A DNA stretch of 41,991 nucleotides from an uncultured Clostridia bacterium (lineage in GTDB: Bacteria > Bacillota > Clostridia > Christensenellales > Aristaeellaceae): positions 1-41,991 of the forward strand of contig CAMVEB010000034.1 in assembly GCA_947166385.1 (NCBI GenBank), written 5' to 3'. Under the pieces are notes generated by a model. That model saw only the letters and a program-made list of their open reading frames with translations. It did no database searches and had not been told where the DNA came from. Below, in pieces: positions 8,276 through 16,247 of the stretch. A program made the translations under genes and the position numbers. Numbering within the stretch: the first letter of the stretch is position 1; each line of letters starts with the position of its first letter.

Positions 8276-10996
8276 ATGAAGAGGCATGCCAGAGAAAAGG
8301 GCAGGTTCAACCTGTTCGTGCCGATGATCGTGATCTTCTGCCTGATGGTCGTGATGGTCGTATACACCTCCCGCGCTATTCAGGACGTGTCGATGGGCAA
8401 AATCCACGAAATGGGAGAGGACAGGATCTCCGGCGTGGCGGCGCAGCTTGAGAACTATCTGGAGAGAACCAAGAGCGCGCTGTGGGTTTCGGCGGACACG
8501 GTGGATTACATGATCCGCAACGGCGCGTCCACGCAGTACATCCTGGACTTCATTATGGAGGAGACGGATTACCAGAGGGCGAATTTCGACACGAACATCA
8601 CCGGGCTGTACGGCTATATTCAGGGCGAGTATCTGGACGGACTGGCCTGGGTGCCGCCGGAGGGCTATGACCCGACCCAGCGGGACTGGTATAAAATCGC
8701 CGTTGACGCGCAGGGAGAGATCACCATCGTGCCGCCCTATCTGGATGCCCAGACCCACGACATCGTCATCTCCATCTGCCGGATGCTCTCCAACGGGACC
8801 GACGTCATCTCCATTGATCTCACGATGAATCACATCCAGGAGATCGTCACCGATCTGCATGTCATGGAAAAGGGATATGGCTTTGTCGTCAACCAGGACG
8901 GCATGATCATCGCCCATCAGGACGCGGAGCAGAAGGGACGCAATCTGACGGAGGACGCGGATCATCGCGCGCTGCTGGAAGCCATCCTGGAGAAGCAGAA
9001 CGGAATTTTCGAGATGACGGTGGACGGCGAAAAACAGACGGTGTTCGTCAAGAAGATCGTGGACCAGTGGTACGTGGTCATCGCGGTGGGCAATCAGGAG
9101 CTGTTCGCCGAGGCAAGACATCAGACGGGAGTCAACGTGCTGATCTGCATCGTCATCTTCGCGCTGATCGCGTTCTTCTACCTGATCGGGCACAGGAACG
9201 AGCAGAACTATTCCCGCCGCATCGAGGAAATGCGGGCCGAAGAGCAGAAACAGACCTACGAAGCCCGGGTGCTGAAGCTGGAGAAGGAAGCCGCCGACCA
9301 GGCCAATCAGGCCAAGAGCAGTTTCCTGGCGGAAATGTCTCACGAGATCCGAACCCCCATCAACGCCGTGCTGGGCATGAATGAGATGATCCTGCGGGAG
9401 AGCACCCAGGCGCGCGGCGCGGAGGCCGCCATTCCGGATATCCGGGACGCGTTTGCCAGCATCACTGCCTGCGCCCGGAACATTGAGAGGGCGGGGAACA
9501 ACCTGCTGGCGATCATCAACGACATCCTTGACATCTCGAAGATCGAGGCGGGGAAGATGGATATCGCCGAGGGAGAATATCAGCTCAGCTCGATGCTCAA
9601 CGACCTGAGCAATATGATCTATTTCAAGGCCCACGAAAAGGGGCTGGATTTCAGCATCGACGTGGATGAAACGCTCCCTGACACCCTGCTTGGCGATGAG
9701 GTGCGGGTGCGCCAGATCATCACCAATATCCTCAACAACGCCGTGAAATACACGGAGCGGGGCTCTGTGCGGCTGACGCTGCGCGGCGACATGCCGGACA
9801 GCGCGGAAGCCGGGCAGACGGTTCGCCTGATCATGACCGTGCAGGATACGGGCGTGGGCATCCGACCGGAGGATATCAACAAGATGTTTGACAAGTTCCA
9901 GCGGCTGGATCTGGAACAGAACAGCACCGTCGAGGGTACCGGGCTGGGGCTTGCCATCACACAACGGCTGCTGGATATGATGGGCGGCAGCATTGAGGTG
10001 AAAAGCGAGTACGGCAGGGGTTCCGTGTTCATGGTGACCATTCCGCAGAAGATCGTATCGCCCGAACCGATCGGAGACTTCCGAAAGAGGTTCAGCACAC
10101 ATGTGATGGCGCCGGCGGACTACCGCGAGACCTTCCGGGCGCCGGAGGCCCATATCCTGATCGTGGACGATACACGGATGAACCTGACCGTTGCTGTCGG
10201 CCTGCTGAAATACACGCAGATCCAGATCGACACGGCGACCGGCGGCGAGGAGGCCATCACCCTGGCGGCAGACAGGCCCTACGACCTGATCCTGATGGAT
10301 CAGCGGATGCCCAGGATGGACGGTACCGAGGCGCTGCGCCGCATCCGCGCGCAGGCGGACGGCGCGAACCGAAATACCCCGGTCATCTGTCTGACGGCGG
10401 ACGCTGTCGTCGGCGCGAAGGAACGCTACATCGCCGGCGGTTTCACGGATTACCTGACCAAGCCCATCGACAGCCAGGCGCTGGAGCGAATGCTGATGGC
10501 CTATCTGCCGAAGGAGAAGGTGATCCCCACACGGAGAGCGGACAGCCCGGCAAAGCCGGCCGCGAAACAGTCCGGCCCGCGCGGGACGGACGCCTATGCG
10601 CTGCTGCGCGAGGCGGGGATCGAGCCGGAGACCGGCCTCGGCTACTGCCAGATGGATGACGCGCTGTACCGTTCCCTGCTGACAGAGTTTGCCCACAGCG
10701 CGGAGGAAAAAATACGCGGGATCGCTGAGTGCTACGAGAAACAGGACTGGGAGGACTATGCCATGGCGGTCCATGCCGTGAAGAGCACCTCCAGGATGAT
10801 CGGGGCCGCCGCGCTGTCGGACATCGCCGCCGACCTGGAGAGGGATGCGGACGCCGGCGACCGAGCAGCCATCGAAGAAAATCACCGGCGGTTGACCGAT
10901 CGGTACGAAGCGGTTGCCGCAGCCATACGATCCGCGGTATCTCCCGCGAATGAACTGTCGGAAGATGATGAAATCATCGAGTTTCCGCCGGAATGA
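8276..10996 (+). CDS. Hybrid sensor histidine kinase with dCache sensor, receiver and HPt domains
   Basis: The protein has 906 residues. Transmembrane segments at about 12-31 and 283-303 bracket an outer dCache (double PAS-like) sensor. The sensor has Tyr131, Arg136, Trp138, Tyr139 (YDPTQRDWY), then Tyr155 and Asp157 (PYLDA) and Asp181 (SIDLTM). This matches the residue pattern known for amino-acid-binding dCache domains. The cytoplasmic part has HisKA with His356 (EMSHEIRTPINAV), a HATPase domain, a receiver with Asp675 (LMDQRMPRMDG) and a C-terminal HPt domain with His833 (VHAVKSTSRMIG). The full phosphorelay His-Asp-His is therefore in one chain, and the last histidine can pass phosphate to another receiver, most simply the HD-GYP protein just upstream. 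GGAGGGG precedes the ATG. A paralogous kinase follows with overlapping or near-touching ends. Confidence 0.92.
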   Translation: MKRHAREKGRFNLFVPMIVIFCLMVVMVVYTSRAIQDVSMGKIHEMGEDRISGVAAQLENYLERTKSALWVSADTVDYMIRNGASTQYILDFIMEETDYQRANFDTNITGLYGYIQGEYLDGLAWVPPEGYDPTQRDWYKIAVDAQGEITIVPPYLDAQTHDIVISICRMLSNGTDVISIDLTMNHIQEIVTDLHVMEKGYGFVVNQDGMIIAHQDAEQKGRNLTEDADHRALLEAILEKQNGIFEMTVDGEKQTVFVKKIVDQWYVVIAVGNQELFAEARHQTGVNVLICIVIFALIAFFYLIGHRNEQNYSRRIEEMRAEEQKQTYEARVLKLEKEAADQANQAKSSFLAEMSHEIRTPINAVLGMNEMILRESTQARGAEAAIPDIRDAFASITACARNIERAGNNLLAIINDILDISKIEAGKMDIAEGEYQLSSMLNDLSNMIYFKAHEKGLDFSIDVDETLPDTLLGDEVRVRQIITNILNNAVKYTERGSVRLTLRGDMPDSAEAGQTVRLIMTVQDTGVGIRPEDINKMFDKFQRLDLEQNSTVEGTGLGLAITQRLLDMMGGSIEVKSEYGRGSVFMVTIPQKIVSPEPIGDFRKRFSTHVMAPADYRETFRAPEAHILIVDDTRMNLTVAVGLLKYTQIQIDTATGGEEAITLAADRPYDLILMDQRMPRMDGTEALRRIRAQADGANRNTPVICLTADAVVGAKERYIAGGFTDYLTKPIDSQALERMLMAYLPKEKVIPTRRADSPAKPAAKQSGPRGTDAYALLREAGIEPETGLGYCQMDDALYRSLLTEFAHSAEEKIRGIAECYEKQDWEDYAMAVHAVKSTSRMIGAAALSDIAADLERDADAGDRAAIEENHRRLTDRYEAVAAAIRSAVSPANELSEDDEIIEFPPE

Positions 10997-11016
10997 TGGG
11001 AGGTGAGCGCGCCGTG

Positions 11017-13392
11017 ATGTCAAAGAAGAAATTATCCACAAAGATCATTCTGATGGTGGAGGGCATCCTGCTCATTTCCAGCATCCTCTTCTGCACGGTC
11101 TCCGTCTACCGGGCCAGAATCGGCATCCGGAGGGCCATTCAGCAGCGGATGCTGGATATCGCGAACTGCGCTTCCGGTTCGGTCAACGGCGATATGCTGA
11201 AATCCCTGACGGCGGCGGACACCGGGAGCGCCGAGTATGATCAGATCTACAACACGCTGGCGGTTTTCCGCGATAATGTTGAGCTGGAATACGTCTACTG
11301 CATCCGGCAGACGGAGGACGGGCAGTTCATCTTCACCATGGACCTGGATCTGTACACGCCGGCCGGCTTCGGCGACAGCGTGAAGTATACGGAGGCGCTG
11401 GCCAGCGCCGGGCGCGGAACGGCAGCGGTGGACGAGGTTCCCTATTCAGACGCATGGGGCAAGTTTTACAGCGCCTACAGCCCCGTATTCGATTCTTCCG
11501 GCCTTGTGGCGGGTGTTATCGCGGTCGATTTTTCCGCCGAATGGTTTGAGGCCCAGCTGTCCTCGCAGACGATCTCCACCGTGGGCGGCTATTTCGCCAT
11601 CCTGTTGCTGTCGCTGCTGGTCGCGGCGGTCCTTTCCATGATCACCGTGAGGCCGTTTGTGCAGATGCAGGCCAGACTGCTGGAGGAAAAAGTGCGGGCC
11701 GAAAGCTCCAACCGCGCGAAGAGCGACTTTCTGGCGAATATGTCCCACGAGATCCGAACCCCCATCAATGCCGTGCTGGGCATGAACGAGATGATTCTGC
11801 GGGAGGATCACAGGGCGCAGAACCAATCCGGGGAAAGCGCGCCGCCTGTGCGGGAGGCGCTGAAGAACATCGGCGTCTACGCGGAAAACGTGAAGAACGC
11901 CGGACATAACCTGCTGGCCATCATCAACGACATCCTCGATCTTTCCAGGATCGAGGCGGGACGCATGGAATTGCAGGAGACAGTCTACCAGCTCAGCTCC
12001 GTCCTCAACGACCTGAGCAACATGTTCTGCTTCAAGGCGCATGACAAGGGGCTGGAGTTCATGATCGACGTGGACGAAGCCCTCCCGGACAAACTCCGGG
12101 GAGACGAGGTGCGTATCCGCCAGATTCTGACGAACATCCTCAACAATGCCGTCAAGTACACGGAGAAGGGAAACATCCGGCTGACGGTTCGCGGGGAGAG
12201 GCAGGAAGACGGGCGGCTCCTCCTGACGGCTGTCGTGGAAGACACGGGCATCGGTATTCGACCGGAGGACGAGGGGAAGCTGTTCACCCGCTTCGAGCGG
12301 CTTGACATGCAGCGCAACAGCACTGTGGAGGGCGCCGGGCTCGGGCTGGTCATCACAAAGCGGCTGCTGGACATGATGGGTGGCAGCATCTCCGTCAGGA
12401 GTACCTACGGCGTCGGCTCTGCCTTTACGGTCGTGATTCCGCAGGGAATCGCGGACGAAGCGCCGATGGGCGATTATGAGAAACGCTTCGAGGCCAGCAT
12501 GCAGGAGGCGAAGCCCTACCGGGAGGCCTTCCGCGCGCCGGATGCCCGGATCCTGATTGTGGACGACACGCAAATGAATCTGAACGTGGTCATCAATCTG
12601 CTGAAAAAGACGGAAATACAGATCGATACGGCGACCAGTGGCCCGGACGCGGTGGCGCTGACGGACGAGAACTCCTATGATGTAATCCTGATGGATCAGC
12701 GCATGCCCGGGATGAACGGCACGGAGACGCTGCACCAGATCCGCGGGAGGGCGGAGAGCCTGAACCGGGATACGCCGGTCATCTGCCTGACGGCGGACGC
12801 GGTTGTCGGCGCGAGGGAACGATACCTGAGCGATGGGTTCGCGGACTATCTTTCAAAGCCTGTCAACAGCCAGATGCTGGAGCGGGTGATTCTGAAATAT
12901 CTTCCGGGCGGGAAGGTCCAGAAGGTGAAAGGCGGGGAGCAGCCGGCAGAAGCGGCCGTTACAACGGCCGACGCGGTCCGGGCGAACGATTATGCCCTGC
13001 TGTGCGCGGCGGGCATCGACCCCGGCATCGGCATGGGCTATTGCCAGGGCGACGAGGGCCTCTACCGCTCTTTGCTTCAGGATTACCTGCAATGCGCTGA
13101 GGAGCGGGCGGAGGACCTTGCAAGGAGCTATGAGGAGCGCGACGGGAAGGCATACGCGATCCTGGCGCACACGGTCAAGAGCGCCTCAAAAACAATCGGC
13201 GCGACGGCGCTGTCCGATATCGCCGCAGGGCTGGAAGCGGCGGCGGACGCGGGCGATCTTGCCGCTCATCAGGGAGACCATCAGCGATTGCTGGAGAAAT
13301 ACAGCGCGACAGTCGCCGCGATCCGGTCCATCCTCCCAGTGTCGGAGGAGAAGCATGACGACGAAGAAATCATGGAATTTTTGCCGGAATAG
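11017..13392 (+). CDS. Second hybrid sensor histidine kinase with receiver and HPt domains
   Basis: The protein has about 791 residues from the ATG at 11017. A GGGAGG site at 10998-11003 fits this ATG or the GTG at 11014 better than the ATG at 10993, which overlaps the previous stop. Transmembrane segments at about 9-28 and 192-213 flank an outer Cache-like sensor of about 160 residues, different from its neighbour's and lacking its amino-acid pattern. HisKA has His244 (NMSHEIRTPINAV), then come a HATPase domain, a receiver with Asp560 (LMDQRMPGMNG) and an HPt domain with His718 (LAHTVKSASKTIG). From the HisKA domain on, it is close to the preceding kinase, so the pair arose by tandem duplication with a swapped sensor. 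It likely feeds the same HD-GYP response regulator. The last gene of the operon; no clear terminator follows. Confidence 0.9.
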   Translation: MSKKKLSTKIILMVEGILLISSILFCTVSVYRARIGIRRAIQQRMLDIANCASGSVNGDMLKSLTAADTGSAEYDQIYNTLAVFRDNVELEYVYCIRQTEDGQFIFTMDLDLYTPAGFGDSVKYTEALASAGRGTAAVDEVPYSDAWGKFYSAYSPVFDSSGLVAGVIAVDFSAEWFEAQLSSQTISTVGGYFAILLLSLLVAAVLSMITVRPFVQMQARLLEEKVRAESSNRAKSDFLANMSHEIRTPINAVLGMNEMILREDHRAQNQSGESAPPVREALKNIGVYAENVKNAGHNLLAIINDILDLSRIEAGRMELQETVYQLSSVLNDLSNMFCFKAHDKGLEFMIDVDEALPDKLRGDEVRIRQILTNILNNAVKYTEKGNIRLTVRGERQEDGRLLLTAVVEDTGIGIRPEDEGKLFTRFERLDMQRNSTVEGAGLGLVITKRLLDMMGGSISVRSTYGVGSAFTVVIPQGIADEAPMGDYEKRFEASMQEAKPYREAFRAPDARILIVDDTQMNLNVVINLLKKTEIQIDTATSGPDAVALTDENSYDVILMDQRMPGMNGTETLHQIRGRAESLNRDTPVICLTADAVVGARERYLSDGFADYLSKPVNSQMLERVILKYLPGGKVQKVKGGEQPAEAAVTTADAVRANDYALLCAAGIDPGIGMGYCQGDEGLYRSLLQDYLQCAEERAEDLARSYEERDGKAYAILAHTVKSASKTIGATALSDIAAGLEAAADAGDLAAHQGDHQRLLEKYSATVAAIRSILPVSEEKHDDEEIMEFLPE

Positions 13393-13415
13393 GGGAGCTT
13401 TTGAAGGGTGTTATC

Positions 13416-13444
13416 TTGTGATCCGGCAGGGAGTCTGATATAAT
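13416..13444 (+). promoter_or_regulatory. Promoter of the caspase-like protein gene
   Basis: TTGTGA (13416-13421), 17-base spacer, TATAAT (13439-13444), about 55 bases before the start at 13498. Confidence 0.65.
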
Positions 13445-13497
13445 CGGACCCGAAAAGGAAAACTGCCGACCCGAAAGGAAGGAAACGGAGAAATCCT

Positions 13498-15153
13498 ATG
13501 CGACGCGATCATCGGATCCTGGCGATGCTGATCTGCGCAGTGCTGATCTGCTGCGCGTGCTTTTCCGCGCCCGCGGAGACGGCAAAGGCCGAAAAGCTGA
13601 CCGTCAGCGGGTCCCACTTTGTGGCGAAGGGAAAGGAAATCACCCTGACCGCCGGGGAGGCGGTGACCTGGAAAAGCAGCGACAAAAAGATCGCGACCGT
13701 CAGCAGAAAAGGGGTTGTGACCGGCATCCGTGCGGGAGAGGTGAAGATCACCGCCGTGTCCAAAGCCAATCCCAGGGTCAAAAAGGTCTGGAAAATCACC
13801 GTCACCCGACACGCCGTGAGGCAGATCACGCTGACCGCGTCCGCCAAGGTGCTCAACCTGCAAGGCGTCACGTCAGCCACCATCACTGCTTCCGCTTCGC
13901 CGGAATCGGCAGCCCAGAGCTTTACCTGGAAAAGCAGCGATAAAAAAATCGCCAAGGTGAACGGCAAGGGCGTTGTGACAGCCGTCGCGGAAGGAACCGC
14001 GGTAATCACCGCCACGGCGACGGACGGCAGCGGGAAAAAGGCATCCGTGGAGATCACCGTCAGGGACGGGGAAGAAACCTTCACGGTCAAAAACGGCGCG
14101 ACCAGGAAAATCACCATCGATCTTCCGCCGTCTGTATCCGCGCGCAGCCTGATCTGGCGGAGCAGCGATGAGCATATCTTCACAGTGGACAGGCGGGGCC
14201 ATGTTTTCGGGAACTATCCCGGGAAGGCGGTGCTGACGGTTTCCACGCCGGAAGGACAGGTGATCGCGAAGATCAAAGTGGTCGTACAGGCCAATTACCG
14301 GGCCCTGCTCTTTTCGGAATCCACGTTCGCAGGCGGCGTGATCGGCCGAAACCGGGGGGATGTCCGCCTGATGACAAATATGCTGGCCACCGTCACCGGG
14401 CCGGACGGCGGGGAATACAAGGTCACCAGCTTTGACGACCTGGTCGCCGACGAGGTGTACCAGAAGATCGATAAATACCTGATCCAGCCCTCCCGGGACG
14501 GGGATGTCTCCATGTTCTTCTTTGCTTCCCACGGGGATTACCATTCCAGCACGGAAAAGCTCGCAGGCCGGCTCTGGTGCCGGAACAAGGAAACCTGGCT
14601 GGAGCTTCCCACACTGGCGAAGAAGCTGTCAAAAGTGAAGGGCAAGGTTATCGTGCTGCTGGAATCCTGCGGTCCGGGCGCCGCCCTGCACGAGTTTGAG
14701 AAGGATCCGAAATCCAATGATGCCCCGGAAGGGGAAGAGGATCCGGAAGATCTTCAGAATGACGCGGCCTTTTCCGGAGCGGTGATCCGCGCTTTTTCCG
14801 GGACCGATCCCGGGCTGGAGGTTTACGGAACGGAAGAGGACCGCGGGGATACAGAGAGCAACGCGAAGAAATATACCTTCCGGACAAAGAAGTTTCTCGT
14901 GATGACCGCTTCCGCTTACCGGCAGATGTCCTACTATGTGGGGGTTCACGACTGCAATCTCTTCCCCTACTGGCTGGTGCGGGGGGTCGGCACGAAAGGG
15001 CGTCTGCCCGCGGACATCCTGTGCGGCGACCGGGACGGCCGGCTGACGCTCCAGGAGCTGTACAAGTTCGTGTATAACAATACGATCTACAAGCAGGCTC
15101 CGCAGGTCTATCCCGCCAACAGCAATGATGTGCTGTTCCTGCGGAAAAACTGA
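13498..15153 (+). CDS. Secreted caspase-like (clan CD) peptidase with Ig-like repeats
   Basis: The protein has 551 residues. An N-terminal signal sequence (LAMLICAVLICCACFSAPAE; possibly a lipoprotein, since cysteines lie near the cleavage site) is followed by two clear Big_2-like modules and a weaker third. The hallmarks are WKSSDKKIATVSRKGVVTGI and WKSSDKKIAKVNGKGVVTAV, then WRSSDEHIFTVDRRGHVFG. From about 262 on, a caspase/legumain-like domain reads RALLFSES, then MFFFASHGDYHS with His345, and KVIVLLESCGPGAA with Cys391: the His-Gly and Cys pair of clan CD cysteine peptidases such as metacaspases and gingipain/clostripain relatives. It ends with a conserved-looking segment containing DRDGRLTLQEL, which resembles a calcium-binding loop. 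The probable role is a surface or secreted protease with tight specificity. It has its own promoter and a GGAAGGAAACGGAG site. Confidence 0.8.
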   Translation: MRRDHRILAMLICAVLICCACFSAPAETAKAEKLTVSGSHFVAKGKEITLTAGEAVTWKSSDKKIATVSRKGVVTGIRAGEVKITAVSKANPRVKKVWKITVTRHAVRQITLTASAKVLNLQGVTSATITASASPESAAQSFTWKSSDKKIAKVNGKGVVTAVAEGTAVITATATDGSGKKASVEITVRDGEETFTVKNGATRKITIDLPPSVSARSLIWRSSDEHIFTVDRRGHVFGNYPGKAVLTVSTPEGQVIAKIKVVVQANYRALLFSESTFAGGVIGRNRGDVRLMTNMLATVTGPDGGEYKVTSFDDLVADEVYQKIDKYLIQPSRDGDVSMFFFASHGDYHSSTEKLAGRLWCRNKETWLELPTLAKKLSKVKGKVIVLLESCGPGAALHEFEKDPKSNDAPEGEEDPEDLQNDAAFSGAVIRAFSGTDPGLEVYGTEEDRGDTESNAKKYTFRTKKFLVMTASAYRQMSYYVGVHDCNLFPYWLVRGVGTKGRLPADILCGDRDGRLTLQELYKFVYNNTIYKQAPQVYPANSNDVLFLRKN

Positions 15154-15183
15154 TTTCCGGAGCAATTCCCCGGTTCCCGGTTC

Positions 15184-15212
15184 TTGCGGGATGATTCCCG
15201 TCATGATATATT
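15184..15212 (+). promoter_or_regulatory. Promoter of the thioredoxin-like protein gene
   Basis: TTGCGG (15184-15189), 17-base spacer, TATATT (15207-15212), about 45 bases before the start at 15257. Confidence 0.5.
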
Positions 15213-15256
15213 CTGATACGGATCTCATCATCCGGAAATGAAAGGAAGGATCTCTG

Positions 15257-16063
15257 ATGAAGAAAACCCGGATCGCTGTCCTGGCCCTGGTGCTGGCCCT
15301 GATTATTCCCTTTACCGTGCTGGCGGAGACCGCTCCTGCCGCGCCCAACGCGACGACGCTGTCCTTCAGCACAAAAACTCTTGAAGGCAAAGCGATTGAC
15401 AGCAGCATCATCAAAAAGTATGACCTGGTGCTGGTCAATATCTGGGGCGAATGGTGCGGCCCCTGCTGCTGGGAAATTCCCTATCTGCAGCAGGTGCATA
15501 AAAACTACCCCAATGTGCTGGTCCTCGGCGTCTGGTACGGTAACTCTGTTACGGAAGCGCTGAAAGTCGCGAAAGAGAACAATGTGACATATCCGATGGT
15601 TCACCCGGCAGGAACGCTGCAGACCATCCTGAACGCGACGCACGCTTTCCCTACCACTTACTTCTACGATAAAAACGGCAAACAGCTTGGCGAGCCTGAT
15701 GTCGGAGCCCGCGACTACGGCGCCTGGGCGACGATCATCGATCAAAAACTCGCCAATCTCCCGAAGGATCCGGAACCGGTCGGTTCCAAGCCCCTCATTA
15801 CCAAGCAGCCGAAATCCGCCTCGGTCAAGGCCGGGAAGAAAGTGACCTTCAAGGTTGCCGCGACCGGCGGGGACGGCCTCAGCTACCAGTGGTATTACCG
15901 TAAATCATCCAATGAATCCTGGAAGAAAGTGTCCAAAGCGACTTCCGCCACTTATACCTTCAAGGCGAAGGCCTCCCAGAGCGGATATCAGTACCGCTGC
16001 CAGGTGAAAAACGCCGCCGGAAAGGTGACTTCCAAGACCGTCACCCTGAAGATCAAAAAATAA
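15257..16063 (+). CDS. Exported TlpA-like thioredoxin with a C-terminal Ig-like domain
   Basis: The protein has 268 residues. A signal peptide (KKTRIAVLALVLALIIPFTV, cleavage near LAE-TAP) is followed by a TlpA/ResA-type thioredoxin fold at about 32-175. The active site is WCGPC with Cys67 and Cys70 (NIWGEWCGPCCWEIPYL), and FPTTYFYDKNG carries the cis-proline. A lysine-rich linker leads to an Ig-like domain at about 182-268 (SYQWYYRKSSNE, YQYRCQVKNAAGK). It would act outside the membrane as a thiol-disulfide oxidoreductase, with the Ig domain for binding a partner or the wall. An extra Cys71 directly after the CxxC is unusual. It lies downstream of the caspase-like cysteine peptidase, so keeping that protein's catalytic cysteine reduced is one possible job; that is inference. 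A strong terminator follows. Confidence 0.85.
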   Translation: MKKTRIAVLALVLALIIPFTVLAETAPAAPNATTLSFSTKTLEGKAIDSSIIKKYDLVLVNIWGEWCGPCCWEIPYLQQVHKNYPNVLVLGVWYGNSVTEALKVAKENNVTYPMVHPAGTLQTILNATHAFPTTYFYDKNGKQLGEPDVGARDYGAWATIIDQKLANLPKDPEPVGSKPLITKQPKSASVKAGKKVTFKVAATGGDGLSYQWYYRKSSNESWKKVSKATSATYTFKAKASQSGYQYRCQVKNAAGKVTSKTVTLKIKK

Positions 16064-16086
16064 AATCTTTCGGGAAAACCAACGCA

Positions 16087-16120
16087 ACAGCGCTGCCTTG
16101 AGCTTTGGCAGCGCTGTTTT
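16087..16120 (+). terminator. Terminator of the thioredoxin gene
   Basis: An 11-base perfect stem (ACAGCGCTGCC at 16087-16097 with GGCAGCGCTGT at 16107-16117), 9-base loop, then TTT. It sits 24 bases beyond the stop codon. Confidence 0.8.
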
Positions 16121-16136
16121 GCAGGGTGAAATCCAT

Positions 16137-16247
16137 TTATACGGAGCGGCTCTCCTTGTTCCTGTAGAGGACGCGGTCGCTTTCCCGGATGCAGTCATCG
16201 ACGGAGAGCCCCGGATCCGCCTTTCTGATGATGATTCGCTGTTTCAT
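16137..16247 (-). CDS. Small ORF resembling the tail of a GGDEF domain
   Basis: This is a 36-residue ORF whose ATG overlaps the stop of the EAL protein by ATGA, so it could be translated by coupling. The peptide starts MKQRIIIRKADPG and ends in SVDDCIRESDRVLYRNKE, close to the last helix of GGDEF domains (typical form: D-ELL-RADEALYRAK). It is far too short to act as a cyclase. It may be a real small coupled product or, more likely, the remnant of a deleted GGDEF gene that once followed. Its promoter would be that of the EAL gene. Confidence 0.35.
   Translation of the reverse strand: MKQRIIIRKADPGLSVDDCIRESDRVLYRNKESRSV

Noticed and set aside
8210..11041. Long minus-strand frame opposite the first hybrid kinase
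   Set aside because: Same signature of an antisense shadow (His/Arg/Gln-rich, no domain), while the plus strand carries a complete kinase.
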